Assembly: GCA_027946365.1 (NCBI GenBank)
Contig: JAPEUQ010000001.1
Location: 62,001-126,000, forward strand
Direction of reading: 5' to 3'
Source of the DNA: Kalmusia sp. IMI 367209
Lineage: Eukaryota; Ascomycota; Dothideomycetes; Pleosporales; Didymosphaeriaceae
DNA: 64,000 nucleotides
In this document: positions 35,133-46,920 of the stretch, piece by piece
Layout: each line of letters opens with the position of its first letter
How positions within the stretch are numbered: the first letter of the stretch is position 1
Notes under the pieces: model-generated
Databases searched by the model: none
What the model was told of the DNA's origin: nothing
The model's input: the letters and a program-made list of their open reading frames with translations, nothing else
Program-made: the position numbers and the translations under genes

Positions 35133-35682
35133 TTCTTCGACTGTAGATACAAGGTGAATAGATTAGATCTCTTATACATATCCTGTCCTCGCATCATCTC
35201 TATTTGATATTTGGATATAGCAGGGGGGACACTGCACGTTGCTTGATTCTCGGTCGCCGTAAAGAGCAAGACTAAAATGATAGACGTTGCGGTTCAGTGC
35301 AGGACATCGTCTAAAGTACTATATATACTTAGAGGAAAGTATTCATCAGCTATGATACTTCGTTGTTTGCTAGGATATAGCAACAGGATGACCATCAGGA
35401 TACGGAACAAGCCAAATCGGCGATACCAGCCAGCATCCTGATGATCCTAAATCATTCGATACATTGTGACGTCACCAATGAAATACATGAATTGGCGCGA
35501 CCAACGGCCACGAATAGAGTGATCCAAAAGCTAACGTATACATTGACTCCAAACTATATTCGACGTTGTGAAGTCGAAAGAAACCCCCACGCTACAGCCT
35601 CGCAATCGAGCCCCGCCAAACAAGACCCACTTCCAAAAAGCACCACTCAACCCACCATTGCATTCGCTACTAGAAATCTACC
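35133..35682. other. Intergenic
   Basis: About 550 bp with the dehydratase 3' end and the HAD hydrolase promoter. Nothing else seen. Confidence 0.5.
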
Positions 35683-36669
35683 ATGCACCGCTGTACCCGG
35701 CTACCAAATCAATTATACAAACCGTTCTCCGCAATTCACAAACCCCAGTACGCCTCGAGCACAGGAGCAGCAAGGATGGCGCCACCCCGGCCGCGCCGCT
35801 TTGCGCCGCTAGATCCAGCGAGGAGGGTCAAAGGCGATGATAAGCCGACGCTGAAGGGCATCGTGTTCGATGTCGATGGCACACTGTGTACGTGTAATTT
35901 TCCTGAATTTGTGCTCGCATGTCGCCGACGTTATATGCACGAGTTGCCTTCTCCTAGTATATAAAAAAAAGAAGACATCGCTTAATGTCAATTCCCCAAC
36001 AACATACGCTCACATGCTTTCATCTTCCCGCCACAGGATAATAACTAAAATCATTGAGACCAATACTCACGCAACGCAGGTCTCCCCCAAAACTACATGT
36101 TCGCCGAAATGCGGTCCGCACTCGGTATCGCCAAAAGCGTCGACATCCTAGACCATATCTACGCGCTGCCCGAGTCTGAGCAAGAAGCCGCACATGAGAA
36201 AATCCGCGCCATAGAGCGCACGGCCATGGCAGAACAGAAGCCGCAGGCCGGCCTCGTCCAGCTCATGGACTACCTCGACTCGCGGGGCATCAAGAAGGGC
36301 ATCTGCACGCGCAACTTCGACGCCCCCGTGACACATCTTCTGACCACGTTCCTGCCCTCTTCGAAATTCAATCCGATCATTACGCGGGAGTTCAGGCCGC
36401 CGAAGCCGAGCCCTGCGGGGATCTTGCATATTGCGAAAGAGTGGATGCATGAGGATGGGGGGGATTCTTTGATCATGGTGGGCGATTCTATTGATGATAT
36501 GACGGCAGGCCACCTCGCGGGCGCCGCCACCGTATTACTCGTCAATGACGTGAACAAGCATCTAGCAGAGCATGCGCACACGGATCTAGTGGTGGGCCAG
36601 TTGGATGAGTTGATCGGGATTTTGGAAGGGGGGTTCGAGGGCAGGGAAGAGGTGGGAGAGAAGGTTTAG
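35683..36669 (+). CDS. HAD-superfamily hydrolase, possibly mitochondrial
   Basis: Haloacid-dehalogenase-type phosphatase of unknown substrate. Exons 35683-35887 and 36080-36669 give 264 residues from the upstream ATG, or 233 from ATG 35776. Motif I is FDVDGTLC, followed across a 192-bp intron by LPQNYMFAEMR; motif II is ICTRNF; motif III Lys is in FRPPKPSPAGI; motif IV is GDSIDDMTAG. A helical cap lies between motifs I and II. The upstream start adds an Arg/Ser-containing N-terminus (MHRCTRLPNQLYKPFSAIHK) that could be a mitochondrial presequence, so alternative starts might give two locations. The 192-bp intron is the longest in the well-supported genes here. Confidence 0.88.
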
Positions 36670-37680
36670 GAGAAGCTGTAGAATAGCCGTTCAGGTGAGA
36701 ATCTCCTCTCTGAATGCCAGAACGGATGAAGGTCAACAGTACATCCACGTGGATAGCAAGACGGGCCATTTCCAGCGGCGAAGCTCGATATTCTCCACTC
36801 GCTAATTATGCCGCCGGCGACGATGAACTATAGATAAGCGACTTAGGCAACGCTAGTGTCGCAGCACCCGAGCTATCCACGAACTTTCTTCTTGTGGCTG
36901 TATGATCGAGCCAGATGTCAGGTGGTAAAGTAGTTTGATGGCCGCTAGTTTGATGCAAAAACGTTACTGCTAGCGCTAATAGAGTCTAGTTCATACCCCT
37001 TTCTCTTTTCTGACCAACTCCTCTCCTTCGTCTCCTCACTTTCGAGCACGAACGGCGCTACTACGACCTGGCCTCACTCTAGAACATAACTACGTCGGAG
37101 ATGACTTCCCTTAATGCCGCGTGTTGTGGCTGCTATCCACCTTTTGGCGTCGCAAATGTTCTAGTGTGGCGTCGCACCATGACTCCCGCAATATGACATG
37201 GCAGGGGTAAACATGTTTCCACCAACGACACGATCTCATCGGAACATAAACGGAACTTTGACGTTTTTACAGTTCTCCTCACGGCGCCAACATGCATATG
37301 TTCTGCTGAGCACATTCGGGTCTTAGAGTGCGAGATGCTCGCTGACGGAAAATATTCATTCCTGCTCGATGCCGGCATGCTGCGGTAACCAATTGCATTA
37401 ATAATCTTGGCGGTGTTGCCCTCTCAGTGGTGGATCTGCTCATCTCCAGCGCGACCCTTCATCAAGAGGTAGAAACAAGCTCCGCCGAGCCAGCCCAAGC
37501 TTTTCCCTTCCCATTATGACGGGCCCACAAGCATCCCCGTCTGGGCCTTCCGCGTGAACCGGCGTGGAGTTGATGGTTTTGTATAAGTATCTCCTCTTGG
37601 CCATCACCTTAATTCATCAGCGAAGCATCGCAGTCACTCATTCCTCCTTCTCTTCTTACTTTCCGCGCTTCACCATCAAG
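36670..37680. other. Gene-free stretch with GH28 promoter
   Basis: About 1 kb upstream of the polygalacturonase. Small frames only; the part nearest 37680 is the pectinase promoter. Confidence 0.5.
37582..37588 (+). promoter_or_regulatory. Possible TATA element
   Basis: TATAAGT 93 bp before the polygalacturonase ATG, a usual distance for fungal genes. Position and sequence only. Confidence 0.35.
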
Positions 37681-38811
37681 ATGGTTTCCGCTCCTCTTAC
37701 CGCTCTGCTTCTCGGCGCTGGCGCTCTGGTGGCAGCTGCCCCTGCCCCCACGCCTACTCAAGCTGCGAAGCTGGAGAACCGTGCTGCCAGCTGCACGTTC
37801 TCTGGTGCCAACGGAGCTGCATCTGCAAGCGCTTCTAAGGCCTCTTGCGCTACCATTGTCCTGAACAACGTCGCCGTTCCCTCTGGCACTACTCTCGACC
37901 TCACCAAGCTGAACTCTGGCACCACCGTCATCTTCCAGGGTACCACCTCGTTCGGCTACAAGGAGTGGGAGGGACCTCTCATCTCCGTCTCCGGAACCAA
38001 GATCACCGTCAAGGGCGCCAGCGGCCATGTGATCGACGGCAATGGCGCCAAGTGGTGGGACGGCAAGGGCTCCAACGGCGGCAAGACCAAACCCAAGTTC
38101 TTCTACGCCCACTCCCTCAAGCAATCCACCATCTCCAACCTTAACGTAAAGAACACCCCTGTCCAGGGCTTCAGCATCAACTCCGCCACCGACCTTGTCC
38201 TCGACCACATCACGATCGACAACTCGGCTGGTGACAGCGACACGGGCGGCCACAACACCGACGCTTTCGACGTCGGCTCCTCCTCAGGCATCACCATCTC
38301 CAACGCCAACATCAAGAACCAGGATGACTGCCTCGCCATCAACTCGGGCACCAACATCCACTTCGTCGGCGGCACCTGCAGCGGCGGCCACGGTCTAAGC
38401 ATCGGCTCCGTCGGCGGCCGCTCCGACAACACCGTCGACGGCGTCGTCATTGAAAACAGCTCCATCTCCAACTCGCAGAACGGCGTTCGCATCAAGACCG
38501 TCTACGACGCCACGGGCAAGGTCAACAACGTCACCTACAAGGACATCACGCTGTCCGGCATCACCAAGTACGGCATCGTGCTTGAGCAGGACTACGAGAA
38601 CGGCAGCCCCACTGGTACACCCACCACCGGCGTTCCGATCACGGGCCTTACGCTTAACGGCGTGAAGGGTTCGGTTGGCAGCAGCGCGACGCCCGTCTAC
38701 ATTCTCTGCGGAAAGGGCAGCTGCTCTGGCTGGAAGTGGAGCGGTGTCGCGGTTACCGGTGGCAAGAAGAGCACCAAGTGCTTGAACGTGCCTTCGGGAG
38801 CTTCGTGCTAA
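37681..38811 (+). CDS. Endopolygalacturonase (GH28), secreted
   Basis: Extracellular enzyme that hydrolyses internal alpha-1,4 bonds of polygalacturonan in plant cell walls. Intronless, 376 residues. Signal peptide [20 protein letters not shown], pro-segment ending LENR before AASCTF, a usual monobasic cleavage. Catalytic and binding residues: D194 in HNTDAFDV, D215 and D216 in NQDDCLAI, H237 in [11 protein letters not shown]270 and K272 in VRIKT. Right-handed beta-helix with conserved cysteines near the C-terminus (CGKGSC ... [10 protein letters not shown]). Size and motifs match single-domain endo-enzymes rather than exo-forms. Regulation by carbon source is usual for the family but not shown by the sequence. 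Confidence 0.96.
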   Translation: MVSAPLTALLLGAGALVAAAPAPTPTQAAKLENRAASCTFSGANGAASASASKASCATIVLNNVAVPSGTTLDLTKLNSGTTVIFQGTTSFGYKEWEGPLISVSGTKITVKGASGHVIDGNGAKWWDGKGSNGGKTKPKFFYAHSLKQSTISNLNVKNTPVQGFSINSATDLVLDHITIDNSAGDSDTGGHNTDAFDVGSSSGITISNANIKNQDDCLAINSGTNIHFVGGTCSGGHGLSIGSVGGRSDNTVDGVVIENSSISNSQNGVRIKTVYDATGKVNNVTYKDITLSGITKYGIVLEQDYENGSPTGTPTTGVPITGLTLNGVKGSVGSSATPVYILCGKGSCSGWKWSGVAVTGGKKSTKCLNVPSGASC

Positions 38812-40022
38812 ATGAGTGCTAGGCTGGGTGTAGAAACCCGGTCGGCAGCGGCAGTTGTGGGCACGACGAAAGGGTCGTGGCTGTTCTTCTTCGGTTGTAG
38901 ATATTTTTGGACATAGTCTAGTCTCCTTTATATGAGCAATTTTATTACTTTTCACAGTGTGAACTTGAACCTCTCAGAGAAGCTATTAGATGATTGCTTT
39001 GGGATGTGACTAGTTTGATTTTCGTTCTGCTAATTGCGCTAGCCTACGCGATTTGATGTCTTGGACATTTACGTTTCTTCAGCACCTATATCCCTTTTTG
39101 CTAAGCCGATGAGCCAGAGCAGAGAAGTACGCATGTCCAGTATCGCTCTACTGTAGTGTCTTGATCGTCTAGTCGTGAGTTTCTTATTAGCATCGTACTT
39201 TAACACGCCATCTTAGTACCTGCCTATTCCCGAGCACTGCGAGATTCCGTGTGCCTTGTTGGTCAGTGACGCAGCGCCTGGCCTTCCTTATACATCAACA
39301 TCCACCTGCTCACCATGTAATTGCTGAATTGTATATCATAGTAGGGTAAAGAGTACCTCTTTAGTAAAGACACTAAGTGACAACGTTCAAAAAAATTTCG
39401 CGCTTTGAATAAAAAAAGTTGAATATAGTAGTAATGGTCTCAGGCTCACTGGCAAATTAAGTTTTATACTTTTGTCAAAGTCTTTATGAATTCTAAGTCC
39501 CAGTCCCTCTTCCTTTCTCACACTAGGCTACGGCGATCACTATATAGCCTCACTCTAAACATTATATGCTTCTATAGCCGTCATGTACAAAGGAGTTACT
39601 AGACTTCATTCACTAAGGAAATTAATGATAGAGAAAGTTGAATCTAGACAATCCGAGTCAGTCCTAGTCTCTGGATTACATGACAAAATGTGAGTCTTAG
39701 GTGATTGTTCGACTTGAGTGTTGCATTAACAATCAAAAGCCGCGTAATACGTGACCCGTTCAACCGTAAACGATGTGTCTCTCACTTGTAAAGGCAAATT
39801 GTCACCCTCATGATATAGTCTTCATCAGTGAATTAATTCTTCGAATGATTGAGTTGCTAGAGGTGGATATGAATGGACTTGTGAATCTTAAGCTGACGTA
39901 TCATATCTAGAAGAAGTCTGGGTAATGGCTATAACGGTCCTACTATATAGAGTTCAGGAGCAAATAATGTGCCACTGTGTAAGTCCCAGAGAGTTCGGTC
40001 TCCCCCTTCCTATCCGATTTCT
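38812..40022. other. AT-leaning gene-free stretch
   Basis: 1.2 kb with the polygalacturonase 3' end. No frame with coding character, no TIR found by eye. Possibly old degraded repeat; nothing supported. Confidence 0.45.
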
Positions 40023-41231
40023 TCAACCCTTTTGACTTAGCAACCACTCTACACCCGCCTTCATATCTCGTAATGCCTTACTAGTTAGCGAAGGCATTGC
40101 TACAAGAAAATCCGGTCCTCCGTGCGGGATGCCCGGGTAGATATCGAGCTTTGTTGGGACACCACACTCCTCGCGAAGGACGTGCTCGTATATGAGGCCT
40201 TCATCACGCAGTGGATCCATCCTTTGAAACGTCAGACACTGTGCGTGAATGCAAGCGGATCATCGTGCTACTTACCCACATATCTGGAAGTACGTTGGTG
40301 GTTGGCTCTTATGCCCACTTGGCCAAAGTAGCGGGCTAACATAATGGGATTCTGGATCTGCTTTGTACTGCTCTGTGACTATGTTAGTTGAAGATTTTAT
40401 TGAATTTCACTCATGAGAGACCTCACCATAAAACCATAGCATGCCTCGCTTGTCAAGGATCATAGCATCCTTGTTCTGTTCCCAGCTATTATAGTGTGCC
40501 TTCCACTTTTCGGGCACCACGTCTGGATGTAACATAACTGGTATACTGAGGAACACGCCTGTAAGCGGCAAGTTTGAGTCGACGGCTTCGTGTGCTGCTA
40601 CAGCCGCCAGATTGCCGCCTGCCGATGTTCCCGACACGATGAAGCCTTTGTCTAGATCTCCCCCCTAATTGTGATGCATTGCTTGCGACCTAATATTGTT
40701 AATAGCAAAACAAAAAAGGACAAGTTTTACTCACCCAGTGTAAAACATCGATGGCATCGTTCGCAGCCGTCGGAAATACGTGTTCCGGTGCCATCCTATA
40801 ATCCACGCTCACAACGGTGGCCCCCAATTGCTGCACTAAGACCTCACATGCAGGCTCCCACATGTCTGGAGCCCCAAAAAGCCAGCCACCGCCGTGGTAG
40901 TATACTAGTACAGGTCCCGGGCGTCCTGACGCGGGCCGATACTGCACTGCGCGGATAGACGAGCCGTCGCGCACTGGAATTTGCAGATCAGACTTCGAAA
41001 CATCCTTGAGCTCTGCAGGTTTTATAAGCCCGGCTTGGATAGCTTGCCCGATCCTATCTGCAATTGTTTGGCGACATTCTTGGGCGTCTTTGTAGTCAGC
41101 AAAGGACTGCCTGGGCGGAAGATGAGGGAGGAGCTATCATTATTAGCACATTCGACATTCCAATCAGTCTTACTTACAGCTTCAAGCTCAGAGTCGATTT
41201 TTGCATATGCTTTCCACGAGGTCGAGTCCAT
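40023..41231 (-). CDS. Alpha/beta-hydrolase (HSL-type esterase/lipase), possible frameshift
   Basis: Hormone-sensitive-lipase-group esterase of unknown substrate. Exons 41231-41178, 41133-40735, 40689-40427, 40378-40276 and 40221-40023. Oxyanion motif YYHGGGWLFG, then VSVDYRMAPEHVFP; nucleophile in SGTSAGGNLAA; acid Asp in MDPLRDEGLIYE; His in GIPHGGPDF. Full exons sum to one base too many: after VASNASQL, a run of six C (40660-40665, plus strand) puts LGGDLDKGFIVSG out of frame. Removing one base gives 338 residues. Alternatively an acceptor 25 bp further (ATTAG before GGGGG) restores the frame with 330 residues. So this is a real gene with an alternative splice site, a recent pseudogene, or a homopolymer error. 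No signal peptide. Confidence 0.8.
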
Positions 41232-43806
41232 TCTGATAATGCTATAGTTGTATTCTTGGGTGATTAATCGTTTCAGGATTTGGAGGCGAATAGAAGAATA
41301 TATGGAGAGAAACAATTTTAGTGCTTATATGAATCCTTCAGCTGAGGTTCTTCACATACGTCCATAATATACAGGCTCGGCCGAATACTTGATGCTGTGG
41401 GGCTCGGGCAACTATTTCCGTATTCGACCCCAGACCACGCTAAGAACTAGCGCTCCTGAACAGCCCTTTTTGATCTTGGCGTTGTTACTCCACGGACTTG
41501 CTAGATCAATAAAATTCTTGGCTGTAATCATTCTCTGATGGAGAGATGCCATTTAGGGGAAAATGGCCTCTTTAGGGTGTGCGCTTCAGCACCTTCAGCT
41601 ATGAATCTCTTGGCAGTGAACATGGTATCTTCTGGAATTCTATCGCATTGATTATCTATAGACATAACGATGATAAGTGCGTAACGACTAGAGAATATTG
41701 CTATATTTTCAGTCTAGTAGGTAGTAATCTAAATGATCAAATATGGAGAACCCCGTCAGTCGTGTGCGCTTGTACACATCTTCGAACTTCTTTCTCACAT
41801 TGAACTTTGCTCTTCTGGCTTGATGTCTCTATCCCTGTACCAGAAATTAAGCTCATCGGTTTTCTGTACGCTTTATGATCTCATAGTATTGATTCTAGTC
41901 TATAGACATGGGACATACTATCTTATCTTACAAGACAAGGGGTTGCACACAGATTAGAAGTAAGGAAAGTAAGCTGAGCTCTATGAAGATGAATGGACCC
42001 ACTACTCCTCCCCCTTTAAATTGAAATTCGATGATATTACATAGTATCTGAAAAACGTAGTTGATCTAAACTTATATTTGGACATTTCTTACGTAGTGGT
42101 TTACTATCTCTATCCTCGCGATACTTACGTATCATAGACGGGAGCGTAACAGACAGACATGATGCTAAACTATCCTATGTTGTTGGACATCTATCTTGGC
42201 GCTTATGCTAAAGGATACTACAGATTTCTTTATCGTCATGCAAGACCTCAACTCGATTTTAAAAAGCATGTCGCGGGTGATTGTGGAATTGCCTAATATT
42301 GCCAGAGCCCCTAACGCACCATAATGTTGACGACCTGTGGCGCTGGTAGTGCTAATAAACGCCCGTAATCACCGACTGTGGAAAAGATGCGTGAACGAAG
42401 CTTGACCCGAATTCCCTATCACCACAAGACGCGATTGCGGGGAATCTAACGTCATAGTCGCAGCACTATCTGAAGAACCAGCGGAAGCCATAACCCATTT
42501 CGTTAGCTTCAACGACGTGGGGTAGATTGCGAGGATCTGCCCGTATTCTCTGCTCCGGAACGACACCACGAACAAGTGATCTCAGGTCACACTGTCCCAT
42601 CATTTCGTGAGATGCTAATTTGTAACTCAGGATTTAACGTCAATTATCGATTCTTCCTGCTGTGACACGACCCTAATTTATCCAATGACCGTTGACCAGC
42701 CCAAGATCTATTTCAACTCGAAGGACCCTGGGACACCCGTTGTTAAATGAGAATACAATTTCTCTGGCTTGGGAGACTCACATTCCAAGATCTCGTGTTG
42801 CACTCACAGCTGCACACCTAAGAATGGCTGCTAAATTTGTTAAAAGCGCTCAATGGCTGTGATACGTCTCCTTACAAGGTGGAAATTGATAGAACAGCTT
42901 ATCTAGGCATCAAAGTCGCTTCTGACAAGACACAGGCTGATCAATCCGGCACTAACGAATCGCAAAGTTAGCCTTGGCTTCCTTTCGCTCTCGAATATAT
43001 CCACAGAGGCACTTGAAATATATTTAAAAGATCTAACGATTACTGTGGGTAGAGGCAGCAAGGACAACACTAATACGGCAGCATGGACAGTGTTGAGGAG
43101 CTTTCATGAACGCACGCGCACGCGGCCACGCAAAAGGTGCTAATTTTACTAGAAGGGAGCGAGAAGTAGCTGGGCCCAGATGGCCATCGTCCTCACCAAC
43201 ATGGGTACGCAGCCAATGTAGTCGATGCTAGGAGTCTCATGCAAGATTGGTGAAGACTAGCTCTGGAGGATCAAACCCTTGCCTCTTAGCGAGATACACG
43301 ATAGACCATCGGCACGCGGGCAGGCGTGGTGACAGATCTAGTTTTACCTTCAGCCGGAAGAAGCGGCAGCAGAAACGGAACATAATGCTCGAATTGCGAA
43401 GGAGCAATCGTCTATTCAGTAGCACGTGGGATCATGTACTCGTGGATTTTTTTTAATGAGCTTGGTGTCCAATCATACTGAGGTAATGGTTTCCAGCTCA
43501 ATGCCAGGAAGATGTTTGGTCACTTGACACAATGTGATGGAATGTACCTTAATATTCCAACTGGCCCCCAGCGCAGTTTTGCCGTTCGGTGCCAGTGCTT
43601 ATCGCGGATTTCAACCCATTCCTACCTGGTGGAATCTGCAGGAGCACATTCCTATCCGCGTGTTTGCGTAATGGATCACCTTGCTACAAATCCAACTATC
43701 CCTTTTAGATTGGGCTCAACTCAGGGTGTAACCATGCTTCCTTGTCTTATATTAAGCAAGGTGCTGGCGTTCTAAAAGTGCTTACCACTTCTCATACTAC
43801 GTTGAC
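41232..43806. other. Gene-poor stretch
   Basis: 2.6 kb between the esterase start and the DUF3494 gene. Only short frames (41579-41803, 42369-42575, 43247-43456, 43512-43775) without domains. No repeat structure or RNA gene recognised. Confidence 0.45.
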
Positions 43807-44835
43807 ATGCATCCCACAAATCTCAGTCCTTTGGGGCTTCTTGTTGTCGTTTACAGCCTGAGTGAACGAGCCTTGGCGCAAGTCAATCTCGGTACCGCTG
43901 CTCCATTCGGCATTATCGCAAGCTCAGCCATTACCAATACTGGAGCTACTGTTGTTGATGCTGAGCTTGGTATATATCCCAACGATGAAAGCTCGGTTAC
44001 TGGATTCCCGCCCGGGCTATCAGGGGATGTCCATGCCGGTGACGCTGTCGCAAATCAAGCTCAACAAGATGCACAGACCGCTTACGACGCTGCTGCTTCC
44101 CAAGCTTCAACTAGCCAGATTATCCAGGATCTTGGTAGCCAGACTCTCATTGCTGGGACTTATACCGCCTCTTCATCTGCGGGCATCACCGGGACGCTCA
44201 CACTTGACGGACAGAACAATCCAGATGCACTCTTTGTTTTCCAGATTGGATCCACTCTCACTACTGCGACATCATCGTCTGTTGAGCTCATTAACGGTGC
44301 GCAAGCGTGCAACGTGTTCTGGCAAGTTGGTTCTTCAGCCACGCTTGGCACATCAAGTGTCTTTGCTGGCAACATTCTAGCCTTGACCTCAATTTCGCTG
44401 GATGAAGGTGTAACCGTCACTGGTGGCCTATATGCATTGAACGGAGCTGTCACTCTTACCGACGCTCAGATCCTACCACTGCAGAATTGTGCTGTACAAC
44501 CTTCCGCAACGACCAGTTCCATTCTCGTTACCGCAACCTCTGTTTTATCATCATCCATTTCTACATCACAAGATATCGTGACCGCTACCACAACTCTAGG
44601 AACGGCCACTACTACAACTTTCTCGCACACGCCTTCGACATTCTCTTATCAACCTTTAACATCCACTAAACCTTCTCCTAAACCTTGGAAGTCATATCCC
44701 AACCCTTGGATCATCTCTTATAAACCTTGGAACTTCTCTCCCAAAATCTGGTCGTTTTCTAATAAACCCTGGAAGTTCTATAACAAACCCGGGACGTTCT
44801 CGAACAAGCCTTGGAAGTCTCCTCCCAAGCCTTAG
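43807..44835 (+). CDS. DUF3494 (ice-binding-like) secreted protein with Pro-Trp heptad tail
   Basis: Intronless, 342 residues. Signal peptide to about residue 24 (SERALA before QVNLG). The DUF3494 (PF11999) beta-solenoid spans about residues 26-225: LGTAAPFGIIASSAITNTG, VDAELGIYP, FPPGLSGDVHAGD, ALFVFQIGSTLTTATSS, NVFWQVGSSATLG, FAGNILALTSISLDEG, GGLYALNGAVTLT. Fungal and bacterial DUF3494 proteins include ice-binding proteins, and the family is known for horizontal transfer, but many members have no shown ice activity. A Ser/Thr-rich linker (about 230-285) leads to an unusual tail of seven heptads of the form S-N-K-P-W-K-F. It sits alone in a gene-poor region. Not a GPI-type C-terminus. Ice binding here is inference. 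Confidence 0.88.
   Translation: MHPTNLSPLGLLVVVYSLSERALAQVNLGTAAPFGIIASSAITNTGATVVDAELGIYPNDESSVTGFPPGLSGDVHAGDAVANQAQQDAQTAYDAAASQASTSQIIQDLGSQTLIAGTYTASSSAGITGTLTLDGQNNPDALFVFQIGSTLTTATSSSVELINGAQACNVFWQVGSSATLGTSSVFAGNILALTSISLDEGVTVTGGLYALNGAVTLTDAQILPLQNCAVQPSATTSSILVTATSVLSSSISTSQDIVTATTTLGTATTTTFSHTPSTFSYQPLTSTKPSPKPWKSYPNPWIISYKPWNFSPKIWSFSNKPWKFYNKPGTFSNKPWKSPPKP
44674..44820 (+). repeat. 21-bp coding tandem repeat (7 units)
   Basis: Seven diverged 21-bp units encoding heptads SPKPWKS, YPNPWII, SYKPWNF, SPKIWSF, SNKPWKF, YNKPGTF and SNKPWKS, followed by PPKP and the stop. Such minisatellites can change unit number between strains. Confidence 0.85.
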
Positions 44836-46110
44836 ACCTGTTTCCACGAACCTCAAGACGCCAACTCACAAAATCCGGCGCCCACTCACAAACTTTAAGA
44901 GTCGACTCACACACATCGGATGCTTAATCGCCAATCCTCGGGCACCCCATTTTGACCAGACGCTTGATCCCTTTTTGCTTTTGCCCAATTAGTGGCCTTG
45001 CTCTTCACATTGAAGTCAGCAATCGATTTGGTTGCTCTGTTTGGTTACACCATCAGTACTCCTGTTGTTTTATATTTTTTTTTAGTATTAGGGCCTCTCT
45101 TTCATTTCAGGTCATGTATCGATACTTAAAACTAGGGATCATGTGTGGCTACCCTCGGAAGATGATCGACGTCGGTGTTGGAACTGGATTATGTTCTCTC
45201 AGATATGTCTAGTCACTCAGAAGACTGAGGCGATGGTACACGGCCGGGTCAGCGTATGAAAATTTCCTACTACAATAGTATATGTATATGATCAAATGAG
45301 TATTTTCAAGCGGACACTGAAATTGTCTTCTCGAATTCGAGTATACCAATCCGTAATGTTAGTATGTCCTCCTATGCTCTAAAGCTGAAGCATTGACTGG
45401 AATTCTTCACTGATCTTATACTGTAAAACTACTAGCTTGTGCCGTCCGGAATAGTGCGATCAAAATTACGGAGACTGCTGACAGAATATAGCGGTTGACT
45501 ACATTTGAGGTCAGCTCTCCTGAAGTCACTATCAAATATCTTCTATATGACTGTATGTGAGGTAATAAATCTTTGTTTCATGCCCGATCCTACTCCTTAC
45601 CTTTGACGTTTGGATAGCAAGAGCGTTAACAATCGACATGTTGCTGATCTCGCTTGCGCTGACAGAATTTCATCACTGTGTCGTCTAAATAGTTCCGTTT
45701 TTCTTGAGCTCACACCGAGTATTGATGACTTTACATGTGTTGAAGGCTTGACCTTTTGATTAGGTTTCGTTGAATCGTCAACTTCTTTTTCCGAACCAGA
45801 CGTATCGAATAATATGGCCACTGCATGCCATTTACGTCTCTCAACATCAGAGTTAATGAGATTTGCGCCTAATAATTCCATTGACAGACCTGAATCCGAG
45901 TATGGTAGCTTACTGGGAAGAGAAGAAGAGCATCTGACACTCGTTCGCAGTTGTTACACACCTATGTACCATAGGAGGGTGGGACACAGACTGTTGTATG
46001 AACAACTGAGATGTCCCTGATAATGCAATGTCGCTAAGGGCTATTGGAGTATAACCAAATTGAATAATCTGGGGAGCGCGGCTCCCACATTAGCCAGAAC
46101 TCTAAATCCT
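44836..46110. other. Gene-free stretch
   Basis: 1.3 kb after the DUF3494 gene. Short frames only (44952-45212, 45597-45881, 45814-46020). Nothing supported. Confidence 0.45.
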
Positions 46111-46920
46111 TCAGGATCTCGCATTCAAGCGCCTACAAAAGTTGCGAGTAGTTGCTTTCTGGGAACATGGATTTTGAGTGATGATATAGAACGAGAGCCT
46201 CTTAGGATGGGCAAGGCTCCCTCGGAATGAGGTGATTAGAGAGATAGGTGATGGGATTGCGGTCAACTTGACTTGGTATACGCCTTTGTAATGCAGGTTT
46301 ATTTTGAGCGTGTGCAGCTCACCAAACGGCAGCTCATCTATGAGCCATGTTTGTGCCGAAAATGTGTAGGTGCTTGACTGCTTCAGAGCAGGAAGTATGG
46401 GTAGCAGACCAGATGCAATCGCCACGCCAGATCGGAAGAGGTGACTGAATGAAACGCGGCCAGGGCTGAGATCAAATTTATTTTCGTACACGCGGAGATC
46501 GAGATGTAGGAGGTCTTCAAAGAGTGTCAGCAGAAAGCCAGACATGTTTGTCACGCTGTAGGCTTCATGGTTGCGTGAAGGTAGAGGGATAAGAGGGACT
46601 TTTGGGTTGTGTTCATATTGCATGGACTGGTGGGCCATATATTGCTGCAAGATGTCGGCTTCAACGCTCTGTCATGAGGGTCGGGCTGCGGGCGTATCAA
46701 TGTACGGTCCGCTAGGCTCGGCGAAACATGTATATGAAGTAGAGCTTCGTGAACGAGTAGTCCGGGCGCTATCTTTGTATGTGACTACAGTCAGACGTTT
46801 CTTCTTTGCGGAAACCTTAGGTGCCTCAAGCGGTGTCAGCACTAGCACGAGTACACACCAGTGGTTGGTATCAGGCAATCTTATATCGGTGTAGAGAGCT
46901 TCTTCCGCGATCCATCGCAT
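46111..46920 (-). pseudogene. Unknown protein, frame split by TGA
   Basis: Two adjoining frames in the same phase, 46920-46672 and 46671-46111, separated only by a TGA at 46672-46674. Upstream part begins MRWIAEEALYTDIRLPDTNH and has LTPLEAPKVSAKKKRLTVV; downstream part has PKVPLIPLPSRNHEAY, SGFLLTLFEDLLHLDLRVY and AQTWLIDELPFGELHTLKIN, which looks like genuine folded-protein sequence. I do not recognise the family. An intron ending at GACAG just after the TGA could remove the stop, but no convincing donor was found. A long frame upstream (46997-47383) may or may not belong to it. Confidence 0.45.

Noticed and set aside
44674..44835. Heptad tail as a RiPP precursor core array
   Set aside because: No KR/RR processing sites between units and the tail is fused to a complete DUF3494 domain.
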